From Norana najaformis (Eukaryota > Annelida > Clitellata > Crassiclitellata > Hormogastridae): DNA of 64,000 bases. Position numbers and translations under genes: made by a program. Positions 45,701-56,615 of this stretch are shown one piece after another (within the stretch, counting starts at the first letter, position 1; every line of letters starts with the position of its first letter). Location of the stretch: assembly GCA_964023275.1 (NCBI GenBank), contig OZ029920.1:3649438-3713437 (forward strand), written 5' to 3'. The notes under the pieces were generated by a model. The model searched no databases. It worked only from the letters and a program-made list of their open reading frames with translations, and was not told the origin of the DNA.

Positions 45701-46582
45701 GCTTCGTCCGGTGAATCTGGGAGTGGAGTGTTCTCTTCCGGAGAAGATCAGGCTGAAAACCCTTCTTCAGGACAAACCCCAAATACAGATGCTTCGTCCG
45801 GCGATTCTGGGAGTGAATTGTTCTCTTCCGGAGAGGACCAGGCTGTAAACCCTTCTTCAGGACAAACCCCAAATACAGATGCTTCGTCCGGCGATTCTGG
45901 GAGTGGATTGTTCTCTTCCGGAGAGGACCATGCTGAAAACCCTTCTTCAGGACAAACCCCAAATACAGATGCTTCGTCTGGAGAATCCGGGGATGATGAA
46001 GTATACTCGTCTGAAGCTCCATTTGTAAACCATTCTTCAGGACAAGCCCAGAATACAGAAGCTTCGTCTAGCGTATTTCACGATGAAGTGTCTTCTGGAG
46101 AAGATCCGTATAAAGGAGCCTCGTCTGGAGAATCCCAAGGTGAAGAAGCCTCGTATGGGGAAATTGTGAAGATGGTTCGTAAAAGCAAGACCCTCCGTAA
46201 AATACTTCTAATTCTTCGTCAAATATTTCACGAAGCCTACGGATATGTTTTTCCTAGAGATGCCTCGGCTGAAGAAGCCCATGATAAAGAAACTTCGTAT
46301 AAAGAAGCACCACCTACAAAAGCTTCAGCGAACGAAGTCCTAACTACAGAAGTCTCAACTACCGAAGTCCCGCATGGGGAAGCCTCGCTCACAGAAACTA
46401 TCACTGCAACTGTTTCCGCTACAGATGCCCCAATGACAGGAGTTCCTCCATACGAAACTCAAGTGAATATTTCACCAGAAGAAACAACCACTGAGAAACG
46501 CTCGAGAAAAGAAACTCCAATGAATAAAAGGAACAAAAAATCGAAAACTTCGAAGAACGACAAACCCAGTGGTCCAAAATAA
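41365..46582 (+). CDS. Secreted acidic Ser-Gly repeat protein (candidate proteoglycan core)
   Basis: Exon 1 is 41,365-41,413: MSRKLQLLLCLLAIFE, a good signal peptide start, ending in phase 1 at G|gttcgc. Exon 2 is 42,882-46,582, after an acceptor ending actcaag; the join reads E-D-D-V-L-G in frame. Mature parts: an acidic N-terminal region (~150 residues) of E/D-rich S-S-G-E motifs; 29 regular 30-residue units (43,331-45,940) with consensus SSGQTPNTDASSGDSGSGVF then SSGEDQDENP, plus two degenerate units; a short hydrophobic/basic stretch (L-R-K-I-L-L-I-L-R-Q-I-F) near 46,190; Thr-rich and strongly basic C-terminus (K-R-N-K-K-S-K). Each unit has five Ser-Gly pairs beside acidic residues, the pattern of glycosaminoglycan attachment. 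No cysteines are seen in the repeats. Possible roles are extracellular matrix, mucus or a biomineral protein; I do not recognise a named family. Confidence 0.8.
41525..41710 (+). mobile_element. L2-type 3' UTR in the intron
   Basis: Includes 'ctgcctgcctgactcttgg' and 'ggcgctgtag'; same family as 16,215-16,440. Confidence 0.5.
42250..42320 (+). mobile_element. tRNA-like SINE head in the intron
   Basis: A box-like 'tgatggtctgttcgg' and B box 'gcgggttcgagtctgc' at tRNA spacing; arms do not fold as a good tRNA. Confidence 0.35.
42576..42770 (+). repeat. (ACT)n microsatellite in the intron
   Basis: Imperfect act/acc/gct tract ~110 bases before the acceptor of the repeat exon; all frames through it are low complexity. 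Confidence 0.85.
43331..46030 (+). repeat. 90-bp coding tandem repeat array
   Basis: Unit starts (cct tct tca gga or variants) fall every 90 bases from 43,331 to 45,941 without a single length change. Units vary by substitutions only. The variant with N-I-D-A-S-F-G occurs at 44,611, 45,421 and 45,601, and a four-unit block at 44,611 reappears at 45,601, exactly 11 units on. Confidence 0.95.
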
Positions 46583-46583
46583 A
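46578..46583 (+). terminator. Polyadenylation signal overlapping the stop codon
   Basis: AATAAA includes the TAA stop (46,580-46,582) of the repeat protein, implying a 3' UTR of only ~15-30 bases if used. Confidence 0.45.
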
Positions 46584-47309
46584 GAATTCTTCCCAGAAAA
46601 TGAAAGATCTGTGATAGAGCGGTGCTTTTTCCAGCGAAGATGTTGTAAACAGATATTATTCCAAAATTTTGACCACATAATTGTGTTTCCACCCCTAAAT
46701 TTCGCTGATTTTATCTGCTTAGACATTTGTCACAACATTCCTGCTAATGCCTCATTTGAAAATGAAAGAAAACTTTCTCATATTACTTTTTTATTTTGCA
46801 GTGTAAGTCGTTCAATATCTGAACAGGACACTTGAAACATTGATAATCTACACATTGTCAAGTTTCTTCTGTCTGTCAGAAATCCTTCGAAGTTTGTTTT
46901 GTTGCCAAGCAGTCTAAAGTCTTTCAAAGCTGTTTTGCCACGTGAATGTCTAAGCAAGACACTTTAAATAAGCTACATTTTCTTTAGTGTACTCATACTG
47001 TCAGCATTTGAAATCGCCCTGCTTCTTAAACCCTCGTAGTTTGTTTTGCTGTCAATAGGTTTATTAAAAATTTTCATGGCAATTATGCACGTGAATGTTT
47101 TCATTCTAGTCTCTGCATCCGAAGTTCATTATAGTCAACCCTAATCCTGTTCTTCTATGGCATAGTTCTCATAGCGTTTAAGTCATAGTTCAATTGCGAA
47201 CCCACCACCATGAATATTCAAGCATTCAGCTTTTCACGATCCCTTTGTAGTATAATTTCTATGTTTCGTCGTACAACCCATACAGCATGAAGTTGTCATG
47301 CTAAATTTG
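46584..47309. other. Intergenic, nothing recognised
   Basis: AT-rich spacer; no exon or repeat family identified. Confidence 0.35.
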
Positions 47310-48080
47310 CACTGGTAAAAACATTATACGGAATGGCATTCTTATTTACCAGGCACAAATTCTAATCGATAGAAATGGAGAAATAAATACCATAGTCTCC
47401 AGCTGATGCTGTATCTTGTCCTGAGACATGAGGTCTGTGTATTTATGATAAAGATACAACTTGCATCTGAAAGGTTAAACTTTCTGTTCATAAAGTGACT
47501 CGATGATTAACAATGTAAGGGAAGCAGAGGGTATCAACGGAGGTATTCTAATGGTCAGACGTGACACGGGAAATTAGTATGCAAATATACAATCAATGCA
47601 TATACTTATTCGCCAGGTTTTAGCTTCCTAAGACCACTGAATCACGGAGGGTTGTCTAGGAAGCACGGTCAGAAGCTATATTGCACCAGGCGAGACACTG
47701 ATGTTTTATTTAAGAACTATGTTCTGGATTAATGAGTGCACTGTCGGCAAGTAGACATTTCAATATATCAGGATTGTTCTAGACCAGTTCGACGTCTAGA
47801 GTTGTTACCTTACCTTCAGAATCTGTGGGTTATTGCGGGAATTCAAAAATGTGTCCGTTAAGCCTTGATCTCGATTGACACAGCGTTTTATTACTCGGGA
47901 TCAACAATTAAGAGCAAAAAATTGCGCTTTTAGTATAGAAATATACAATCAATACAGCATACTTACTCGCCTGGTTCAGCTACCGAAGACCATTCAGTTA
48001 CTGAGTCGTGCCTATGAAACACAGAAAACTAGGAAACCTCTGGAGAGATAATTATTTGTAATTACAAATGAGGTTCAGAA
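47310..48080 (+). pseudogene. Degraded TRIM-type propeller relic
   Basis: Nucleotide similarity to exon 2 of TRIM gene A: 'attatacggaatggca' corresponds to 19,470; 'tatcttgtcctgagacatg' to the S-C-P-K-T-S region; 'atttatgataaagatac' to Y-D-K-G; 'tatacaatcaatgcatatac' to Y-N-E-Y-G-I. Many indels and stops. The Y-N-E-Y-G-I region occurs twice (47,595 and 47,945), so the tail was duplicated before or during decay. No RING exon is seen upstream. Confidence 0.65.
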
Positions 48081-48434
48081 GTTTCAAATTACATGCGACA
48101 AGTACTCTGCCTTTTCCCGGTTACCGATAAAATTTCATTACAGGTGCTTCTAGCTGGCCGATAATTGACAGTTGGTTTGGCCTCGGAATACATTAGGGAG
48201 CTCAGTCCTCCTGTATAATAGCCAACCGCGTCGACGAACACTGCGCTCTGCAACACGTGGGGATCTGTTGGTTCCGTGCTCCCTTAAAGCTATTTGCTAT
48301 TTGGACACATCGTTCATTCTCTTGCACTGGACTATCCTCACAGAATAGTCTTGCAATAAAACTTATCATCTTACCGCCATAACTATAATGCTCAAGAAAC
48401 ATTGTTCAGCTCAACTCAAGAGGCGCCTTTGCAT
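48081..48434. other. Spacer, nothing recognised
   Basis: No gene or named repeat identified; a minus-strand frame (48,202-48,402) has no recognisable motif. Confidence 0.3.
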
Positions 48435-48640
48435 GCATGCATACATACATACATACATACATACATACATACACACAGACATACATTATCCTTCCTCCAC
48501 TCCTCCTGTCGACATACATACATACATGCATACATGCATACATAAATACATACAGTACATTATCCTTCCTCTACTCCTCCTGTCGACATACATACATACA
48601 TACATATATACATATATACATAGATACATACATACATACA
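48435..48640 (+). repeat. (CATA)n microsatellite with duplicated insert
   Basis: Two copies of a ~30-base segment reading 'attatccttcctccactcc' (48,484 and 48,560) are embedded in catacata; a third diverged copy follows at 49,084. Confidence 0.8.
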
Positions 48641-49224
48641 TACAGTTACCTCTATCGTTTAGAGAAAAGAAGCACGAAAACAAGTAAGACCTGTCCACGG
48701 CGGGGCAATATCAGAAATGCCACACCAAGGAGATAGGCACAAAAGAAGCTTGTCATGACCAATTATGTCAAATGCAGCAGAGATGACTAGAAGACAGAAG
48801 AAAGAATCCTGCTCATGAATGGTGGCAGAGACTAGAGAGACAAGAAGCGATTGAGTGGATTGTTGTTAGTGAGTCCAGATTGGTAAAGATCAATAAGTGA
48901 ATTAAATATAAGGTTTTCGTTCATGCGCTCAACATTAATTCGTTCAGTTAGTTTGACAACAAGGGGAGTTTGAAGATAGGACGGGGATTGGAGATGTTTC
49001 TTTATCCAGATTTTTTTCTCTGACTGAACTACATCCCACCCTGCATCTCCTTTCTGGAACGATCCCCAAATGAATTGCGCAAATTATCCTTCCTCCACGT
49101 CTCCTATCGACACCCAGCGTCCTCTATCTCAAGTCCCTCTATCCACATTCCTCAGACTATCATTTGAAACTAAAGTCCCACCTTTCCAAGAAATCTTACC
49201 CAGATTTACCTATTCCATCTTCCC
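48641..49224. other. Repeat-like spacer
   Basis: Purine-rich part then 'attatccttcctccacgtc' at 49,084. It may be the upstream coding part of an L2 element leading into the 3' UTR at 49,225, but no clear motif is left. Confidence 0.3.
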
Positions 49225-49460
49225 CATTATCCTGATTCTTCCAATTCCTCTTATCTCTCTTTCCGGTTTAATTCCAAACACCATCCTCCATAGCCGTCTG
49301 ACTGTCTGCCTTCCTGACTCTTGGATCTTGACCTGGAACCGAACCCTCCTTGCCAATCGAATGTTTTGACTGAGCGCCTGTGAATAAGGTGGTTTCCGCG
49401 ACTTAGCTTTCTTTGGACGCTGTAGAAATATCGAGCTTACATTTCCGACTATGATTCCCA
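49225..49460 (+). mobile_element. L2-type 3' end
   Basis: Good copy of the LINE 3' UTR: 'ccgtctgactgtctgcc', 'cttggatcttgacctgg', 'tgactgagcgcctgtgaat', 'gcgacttagctttctttgg'. Confidence 0.6.
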
Positions 49461-49768
49461 TTTCTCTCAACCAATCAACATTTCACAGTCCACCCTTACA
49501 GCTATTCTGTCTCCTTTCAACTCTTGTAACCCTGCAATTGAGATCTTTTTCTCCGTACAGCATCTCTGGACAACTTTCTGTCTTGATGCAGAGCTTGAAA
49601 ATAATTTGTTGAGAGTAGTTTTTAAGCAGCATTCCAGGCTTTTTCAAGTTTACGATTACGACTTTTCTTTACCGTTATAAATTCTTCTTATAGAAAAGCA
49701 GCTACTTGAGGAATAATTAAATTTTTCTAACTTGTGCATGATATCTCACAAGTGAGCCGTAAGGAAGG

Positions 49769-50012
49769 CACTCATCTCCTTTTCTAAGCCCTTGAGCCGG
49801 CAATGGACGAATCCCAATGTCTTGGACAAGAGGCCAGTACATCGAAAGACTTGCCGTTTACTTCCCAGCGTACGCCGGCACCATATTTTACTGAATAGTG
49901 ACAGAGGCACGGTGTGCGCAAACAACTTGCCCAGGGTGGTTACAAGGAGTCGAACCCGCAACACCATGGTCAATGATCAAACGCGTTACCGATAGACCAC
50001 CGTGTTGCCAAA
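49769..50012 (-). mobile_element. tRNA-derived SINE, family H (minus copy)
   Basis: The reverse complement begins 'ggcaacacggtggtctatc' (A box) and 'gcgggttcgactcc' (B box), then a body shared with 60,531-60,780 ('gacaccgtgcctctgtcac', 'gacgaatccc' on the other strand). It directly abuts the hAT-like element. Confidence 0.75.
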
Positions 50013-50029
50013 AAACCAATACGTCACAG

Positions 50030-50895
50030 TAGAGAGTGACCCGATAATGGGGAATGCGGTAATACCGCGGTTACCACGGATTTTACCGCGGTGAAGGTGT
50101 CAGATGCGACGATAATACCGTAGAGATGGAATAGCGGCTTGCGGTAATCCGTGGGGATGAAATACGAGCACGATAATTCCAAAGGTAACGGTTAAGGCGT
50201 TATCAAAAATCCCCACGGTATCAGATAATTACTTTTTGCCCTAAATAATTGTTCTGCCTATTCAATGTTACTATAAAGTGCTATTATGAAATTCTTGAAT
50301 ATTCACGAATTCTTGAATATTCAGTATATCAAATATGGGTTTGAAAGTACATAAGAACACTCTTTATTGCATTGATATTTACCTAAGAAACAAGACCAAT
50401 CTTTATTACAGTGATATTTTACTATAACCAAATGTAACGACCAAATATATGATGAACAGTTCTGAAGTATTATCTGTTATATGACCTATTAAGATTACAA
50501 TATAATACGAAATACGTTACCCACTCTGACAACAAGAGTCAAGTTGCATTTTTCATATTTTCAGTTTTTTCTGTTGTCAAAAAGTGATTTCAATTTTGTT
50601 TATATTTTGTAAATATTCCAAATACTGTAGTTCCGAAGATTATGTCAGTTGTTATGTCAAAAAATTGGATTTTCAAATTAAGACTCATTTTATCAGAGCG
50701 GGTCACACATGTCTGAGCATTTAATTGATTTTGTTTCACTGTGACGAGATTGGGGGCCGGGATGGGGATGGGGACAGGCCTGATGGGAACGGGTTGGGAT
50801 GCATACAGGTCTGATTGGGATGGGGTGGGTATGGAAAGAGATCCACGGGTACGGGGTGGGGATGGAGAAAATTTTTGACCGCATGTCGCTCTCTA
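50030..50895. mobile_element. hAT-like non-autonomous DNA transposon
   Basis: An 866-bp element with inverted ends TAGAGAGTGAC (left) and TAGAGAGCGAC (right, reverse complement), flanked by a perfect 8-bp duplication CGTCACAG at 50,022-50,029 and 50,896-50,903. Eight-base target duplications are the mark of hAT elements. There is no transposase frame. The left subterminal part is rich in 'taccgcggt' palindromes, the right in 'ggggatgggg' repeats. Confidence 0.85.
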
Positions 50896-50903
50896 CGTCA
50901 CAG

Positions 50904-51829
50904 TAAAGCAGAGCCAAACACGGATCTCCATTCATTAAACCCAAACTGCGCATCAGTTTTATCGAAGTCGGTAAAATAAAACAGACGTCAGTCTCAGTAA
51001 AAGAATTTTTACGCATCCATCATTAATCATTCCATCATGCGACCCAACTGTGCGTATATAAAACGCAAATGTTACATGTTTTGACCACTATAGACACAAT
51101 TGTATATGTCAACGTTTATATCATCGTTTCAGGTCTTGATTATCGTTCCAGATGTCTCTGACTTGAACAAATTTGCATATGCGCAGGCAGCCCTTTAGGC
51201 CTATATGCAGACCGATATACAGATCTACCCAAACATACGTCTGTACATATTGGCAAAATGAAATACTTTACACGCAGGCATATCTATGTCTCTCTGAATA
51301 TTGATAAGTGATTAATTTCAACTGCTCGCAACTCTGAGCTTTCGTCCGATGCTCAGCTAATCGTATAATGCTTGAGAACATAGACTACTCGTTGTTAGGT
51401 AAGGTAATATAAGATTAATCAAGTAACACAAGGTAAGATCAAGTACATAAGGTAAAACCAGATAAGCTCAGGTAATACAAGGCAAAGAGGACGTGGAATA
51501 CGCAGAGAAGTGCGATACTCGACTAAACAGCAAGCTTCCCTAAGGAGTGAATCGATACATTTTGGCAATGGAAACTGTTCGTAACCATACTTCCAGCAAT
51601 TACTGAGTCTAAAAGGGTGTGTCAGATTTGCTATAATTTGGCGAAACAGTATTTTCAGTTGTGTTCCTATAAGTTTTAACGCTGTTTTAGAATTGAGGCA
51701 GCTTCCATAGTTCTTTTGTTTATAAATTACTTTTGAAAATTGAATTAATTTACGTAAGATGCCCAAAAATGGACCGCAGAGTTTAGAACAAAGGATGCGA
51801 AATTGCGACTTATAATAGAAAGTTGGTAA
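50904..51829. other. Intergenic, nothing recognised
   Basis: Contains short 'aggtaatacaag'-like direct repeats near 51,395-51,490; the minus-strand frame at 51,419-51,880 has no recognisable domain. Confidence 0.35.
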
Positions 51830-52310
51830 TTTAGCACCTGTCATCCCAGTGCTGTTGAATGGATCAGAGTGCTGGTGCATGCGAAAGGAGGATGAATGGA
51901 GACTGCTGGTGGCGGAAATGAACTGCCTGAGGAGAATACTGGGTAGAAGCAGACGTCAGAGGATTCGCAATGAGGTGACCAGAGAAGAGCTAGGGCAGAG
52001 GAAGACATTGTTGGACAGGAATAGAGTGTAACGAGGATGGACAGTGGAAGATTACAGGCCAGGGCACTATATGGCCATGTGGAAGGAACACGGAGCAGAG
52101 GAAGACATTGCAAGAAATAGATGGACATTATGAGGGAAGACCTAGAAATCAAGAAATTGGACATGAGAACCCTATTCACACAATCAAAGATAGAGCAAAG
52201 TGGAGACATCTTGTTCAGACCTCACCGTCGGTACAAGCTTGTCGGAAGACAGAAGAAGAACTTAGTAGAGTCTAATGTATTGATATTTTGTGTATTGATC
52301 TGATTTCTGC
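51830..52310 (+). mobile_element. LINE reverse transcriptase C-terminal relic
   Basis: LLNGSECWCMRKEDEWRL, then LRRILGRSRRQRIRNEVTR and fragments of the R-G-R-P region in shifted frames, ending E-D-R-R-R-T. Same class of C-terminal motif as 31,940-32,450 and 34,490-35,301, but a different subfamily. Confidence 0.65.
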
Positions 52311-52671
52311 TTGGTTTTGGTGCCTCATCGGCTGATGTCTTGTGCAACAGACACCTGCGCCATATAAGTTCCTAATTATAATTACAAGATATCTAGTGTC
52401 TAACAACGTTTATGGCTGCCAGAGCCGTTGACGTAGACCTTATCTTACCTTTCAATCAATGGAAAAACAATTTTTAATTAATTACCGATAGCACTGTTAT
52501 TGTCATTATTAATAAATAACTTGTCATTGCATCCAGTGCACAAGGGATCAACCTGTTCGATGGATTCAACAGTTTAACTACATCGCATGGCACAAAATGG
52601 CATTGACGTCAACAGGAAACATTTTCTACATGTCTCACTGTTGTGCAAGTAGCAGCTCTCACTGATTGGTA

Positions 52672-53765
52672 GTTTCCAATGTTTAACGACATCTTATGGC
52701 ATCAGAGGCCGTTTACATCGCCCTCCTCCTTTATCCAGGCTTGGGACTGGCACCACCCGAGTACGGCAGTGGAAGAGTGCCTGACGTGATTGAACTAACG
52801 TGACTAAAATATAGCGTCCAATAAGAGTACTTTACAGGCGTCTTAACAGAACTTTAATGATGAGACAGAAGTAGTGTTCAAATTTTCAACGACACCTTGT
52901 AGCCGCCAGGGCCGTTGACATTGTCCTGCCTTCATTTTTTAGCAGTAGAATTTATGGGACACGCCAGCGATAGTAGTAGTAGTTCCAATGTTGAACGACA
53001 TCTTATGGTATAAAAGGCTGTTGACGTGGCCCTCCTTAATCCAGGCTTGGGACTGACACCACCCTAGCAAGGCACTGGCGGAGTTATTCCAGCGATTGAA
53101 CGAAAATGAGTTACATTTGATTTTGAACAAAAGTAGTTTGCAGGTATCTAAGTGAAATCTAATATTATTAATATAATCAAATGCTTAACAACATCTTACA
53201 GATGTCATGGCCGTTGAATTCGATATCTCCTCACGTATAGGTAGTAAAATTTATGTGAAATGCCAGCGAGTGAACAAAAATCAGATATTACGAAGCTGAA
53301 TAAAAGTGGTTTAAAGGTTCCTATGCGCAACCTAATATTAATAACAGAATCGAATATTTAACGACTTATGTCGTTAGCAAAGTTAGCTTAGGTTTCTAGT
53401 TTAACCTGACACTCGCGATTGAGTAAAACTTTGAAGAAGCAAATTAAAGCTGTCAAAATCCTAAACGTAGGCTAATATTTTTAGCATCTCTTATTAGTTT
53501 CTAGCACTTCTTACGGCTGCCGAGGCCGTTTACGTCGACCGTGTCTTGTATTGTTATAACCGTCTTTTTAAAGGCCTATACTTTATTCGTTAGAAGAGGT
53601 GATTTGTGTGTGTGTGTGTGTATCCGATACTATAACCCGTTACTAGTATCAGTAGTAGGTTTACTACTTGTTGTTTAACGGTGCTGCGTGTTAACGAAGA
53701 CGATAAGCGTCGCCCTCCTCCTTTATCAAGGCTTCGGATTGACACCCCCAGAACACGGGATATGC
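52672..53765 (+). repeat. Cluster of family D repeat units
   Basis: Units or pieces at about 52,672-52,780, 52,880-52,925, 52,983-53,085, 53,185-53,225, 53,510-53,555 and 53,690-53,765, sharing 'aacgacatcttatgg', 'ggccgttgacgt' and 'atccaggcttgggactg'. They are separated by 60-250 bases of unrelated sequence. Confidence 0.6.
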
Positions 53766-53953
53766 GTCATTTACTGCAATTATTGACTCTAACGATGACA
53801 GACGGATACATCAGGCTGAAAGAGGAGGCTCAGCACCGACAGAAGTGGTGTCACCGGACGTTTGAACATGCCTGAGGGCATAGAACCAGAATTAGAAGAT
53901 ACTCTAATTATTATCTCTCTCCTTGTGTGTCCATTACAAAGGCATCCAATCCT

Positions 53954-53974
53954 CTCTTTCTTCTTCTTCTTCTT

Positions 53975-54064
<90 letters not shown>
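53954..54064 (+). repeat. (TTC)n(TTA)n compound microsatellite
   Basis: About 16 ttc triplets pass directly into ~20 tta triplets without interruption. Confidence 0.95.
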
Positions 54065-54065
<1 letters not shown>

Positions 54066-54066
<1 letters not shown>

Positions 54067-54981
54067 TTTCTCCTATTTTTTCCGAAAGAAGAAACCCAAT
54101 TCTTACACATTGCAGATTGGAAAGGCTTCATGGAAATATTGCACTTCATCATGCAATGTACATGTTTTAATTATGTTGATGCGCCAATAGCCATCACACT
54201 TTCTACCGAGTTAATTTTGCAGGCGGCCCTAATTAAATGGGAATTTTACTCCATTATGGGTGGGTAGCCCTTAGCCTCCCAATTAGTTGTACTGCATTTG
54301 TAAACTATATCATTCTTCACTTTGGATCAATAGAAGAAGGTGACGACGATTCCTGCGAAGCAGAAACAAGGAGAGTCGCGTTTACATCGGTGTATTAGGT
54401 GGAACAGCTAATACAATGTTATGCACTAGCTACATAATTCATAACAGTGGCGCCAAGTACAGTGGATCTTAAAACACCTTGGTCACATGGGACATAAGTC
54501 TGGTCGGGCCCCAAGGTGATACTTACTCCGAGATATTAAAACCACAAAAGAGCCTCCGCATATGAAGACTTCACTCAAAAAAATATGTATGTTTTCAATA
54601 TGCTTGATGAGGTAAACTGCAGAGAGAAAGAGTAAAATATTGCATCATTAGAAGTTTGAAAAATAATGTTTACATGTTGTGAGAAGTTTCATGTGAGGAA
54701 ATAAAACATTAGAGTTTGCTACGTGATCTTCCAATTGTTAAATTGAGTCTCGTTTCTAAGAAGTTCGGAGGAATCAAGAATAGCATGTTGTCTAAAGCTG
54801 GGAGTAAATTTCAAGCAGATGCTAGCATTCGTGTGTTCTGCACGAAGTTGGACAACCTTTCGGCGTTTGGATTCGTCGTTGTTGAAGGATAGTCGGTTTA
54901 TTCAATTGATCTGACTACTTTCTACACAACCTGCTTCACAACTGGCTTCGCAACCGGCGCCCTAAACTACATACATTAACG
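54066..54981. other. Intergenic, nothing recognised
   Basis: No exon or known repeat identified between the microsatellite and the exon at 54,982. Confidence 0.35.
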
Positions 54982-55259
54982 TCACCGCATACTGCTCCAC
55001 CGCTGGAATTTCATAACCGGATATGCATACCGGTTCACAACTGGCTTCACAACTTGCTCCTCAACCGCCTCCTGAGTTGGCCGTTCACCCGACCCTTCAG
55101 CCGGAGCCGGATCTTCATAAGGCACTGGGGGGAAGTCTTTCACCGGTGTTTCAGCTGGCGCTGCGTCTCCCAAAGAAGTTTTCAAACTTTCTTCAGGAAT
55201 CCCCGACGGCTCTTTTTCGACAAAGTTTTCTCCCGGTTGAGGTTCATCTCCGAAGCCAG
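54982..55259 (-). CDS. Possible terminal exon of an acidic Pro/Glu-rich protein
   Basis: The minus strand has a strong acceptor ttttgattttcag before 55,259, then an open phase-1 frame of ~91 residues: F-G-D-E-P-Q-P-G-E-N, P-S-G-I-P-E-E-S-L-K, AETPVKDFPPVPYEDPAPAE, V-V-N-R-Y-A-Y-P-V, stop at 54,982. The composition is Pro, Glu, Ala and Gly rich, reminiscent of secreted repeat proteins, and distantly of the Ser-Gly gene's flanks. No upstream exon or domain was found; it could be a stray open frame. Confidence 0.3.
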
Positions 55260-55619
55260 CTGAAAATCAAAACATGTAAGACATGGAATTGCGATGAATG
55301 ACAAGACAACATAACATAGCCTTTGGCATGACATTATGAAACAACAGAATCTGTGTAACGACCATGTGAAAGATATTCGCCCACACTTGGCTCTGCGTTA
55401 GTTTCGGATTCACTAGCCCTCCAGTCAATAATAAAATAATTAGTGGCCCAAAGCAAAAGTACTCTTTCGGATAGTATTGGAGGTAAAGCTTGATTTTTTC
55501 ACGAATTACATTTGTTTTTGTAAAGAAACATTTTCTATTCCTGAGATCAATCGTACGTCAGGAAAAATTATAAATCAAATGAAAAATCTATGTTTTTATG
55601 GCTTTTAATTTTTTAGTCT

Positions 55620-56030
55620 AAAATTCGATTCTTGTGGCGGTGTAGACAAAAACTGACGATTCCCTCCCACACTCGATTTTTGTTGGTGTCCCACAGTCAA
55701 ACATGCGGAAATGCACATGAGTGCAGAACTCCTTCGGTAGAGCCATAACTAATACGTCAAAAACGAGCATATGGCTTCTGCGACTGTATCTCTGCATTCG
55801 CTTCCTGTTCAGCAAACAATTATTTTATAGTTGGTTCATAGTTTATAAAACATTGAACTAGTATATGGCCAAGCACAATACTTAAAATCGGTCCTCATTT
55901 CCCAGAATTATCATCTTTCAACAAGGCATCAGATTGTCTTTCTCTGGGCAAACCCTAAGACTAGAACTGTTCTTGGTGAGCTAGATTATTCAGTTGTCGA
56001 CCTAAATTTTGGAGTCTCTCCCTGTATGTG
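55620..56030 (+). mobile_element. L2-type reverse transcriptase C-terminal relic
   Basis: Plus-strand broken frames: P-T-V-K-H-A-E-M, S-L-H-S-L-P-V-Q-Q, K-T-R-T-V-L-G-E-L-D-Y-S-V and L-N-F-G-V-S-P. They match the L2 C-terminal order (two-helix region, H-W-L-P-V, Y-S-V-x-x-P-x-x-W). The minus-strand frame over 55,618-55,815 is its shadow. Confidence 0.5.
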
Positions 56031-56063
56031 TTCGTGCTAAATCGCTTGTGTAGTAGTAATTCC

Positions 56064-56165
56064 AATGTTTAACGACATCTTATGACATCACAGGCCGTGG
56101 ACGTCGCCCTCCTCCTTTATCCAGGTTTGGGACTGGCGCTACCCGACTAAAGGCAGTGGTGGAGT
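56064..56165 (+). repeat. Family D repeat unit
   Basis: Nearly complete unit with 'tttaacgacatcttatg', 'gacgtcgccctcctc' and 'tccaggtttgggactgg'. A further partial start occurs near 56,325. Confidence 0.6.
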
Positions 56166-56615
56166 TTATCGCTTATCTTAAAGCTCAAATTCAATTACCT
56201 GTGAACATGGGATTGCGCCGTGTATTGGGCTCCAAACGAAACAATCTTCATCTGGTTCAATCCAAAGAAAAGAGAGGGTTTACACATCGGCTGCAAACCT
56301 CCTTTAGTCATTATTGTCCACAGTTTAACGACATCTTATGTAGACCAGCCCCCGTTGTACGACAGTTAATAAATAGGCTAGGTAGTAGGTAAGCTATGTG
56401 AACTTGACGTTCTAGTGCCTATATCTCTCCTTCCAACTGTCAATCTTTGTTTTAAAATGTTCAATGCAGGTATTATTTGTTCTGGTTGTCGTTTACAATG
56501 ACCCACAGTTCCCCGGCTGAAAAGAATTTTCTATTACTATTTCCACGTTTATGAAGCTCTACTATCTGACTAACCACCAATCAGTGGCGATGAGCAATTA
56601 TGAGCGAAGTAGGGC

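Noticed and set aside
44007-46022. 671-residue antisense open frame through the 90-bp array
   Set aside because: The 90-base unit is a multiple of three, so any stop-free frame of one unit stays open for the whole array; the plus frame is supported by a signal peptide exon and splice sites.
54400-54560. Possible retroviral primer-binding site ('tggcgcc')
   Set aside because: No LTR pair, polypurine tract or gag/pol frames nearby.
55618-55815. Minus-strand 65-residue frame with a TATA-like upstream motif
   Set aside because: The plus strand here reads L2 reverse transcriptase C-terminal motifs, so it is a shadow of a LINE relic.
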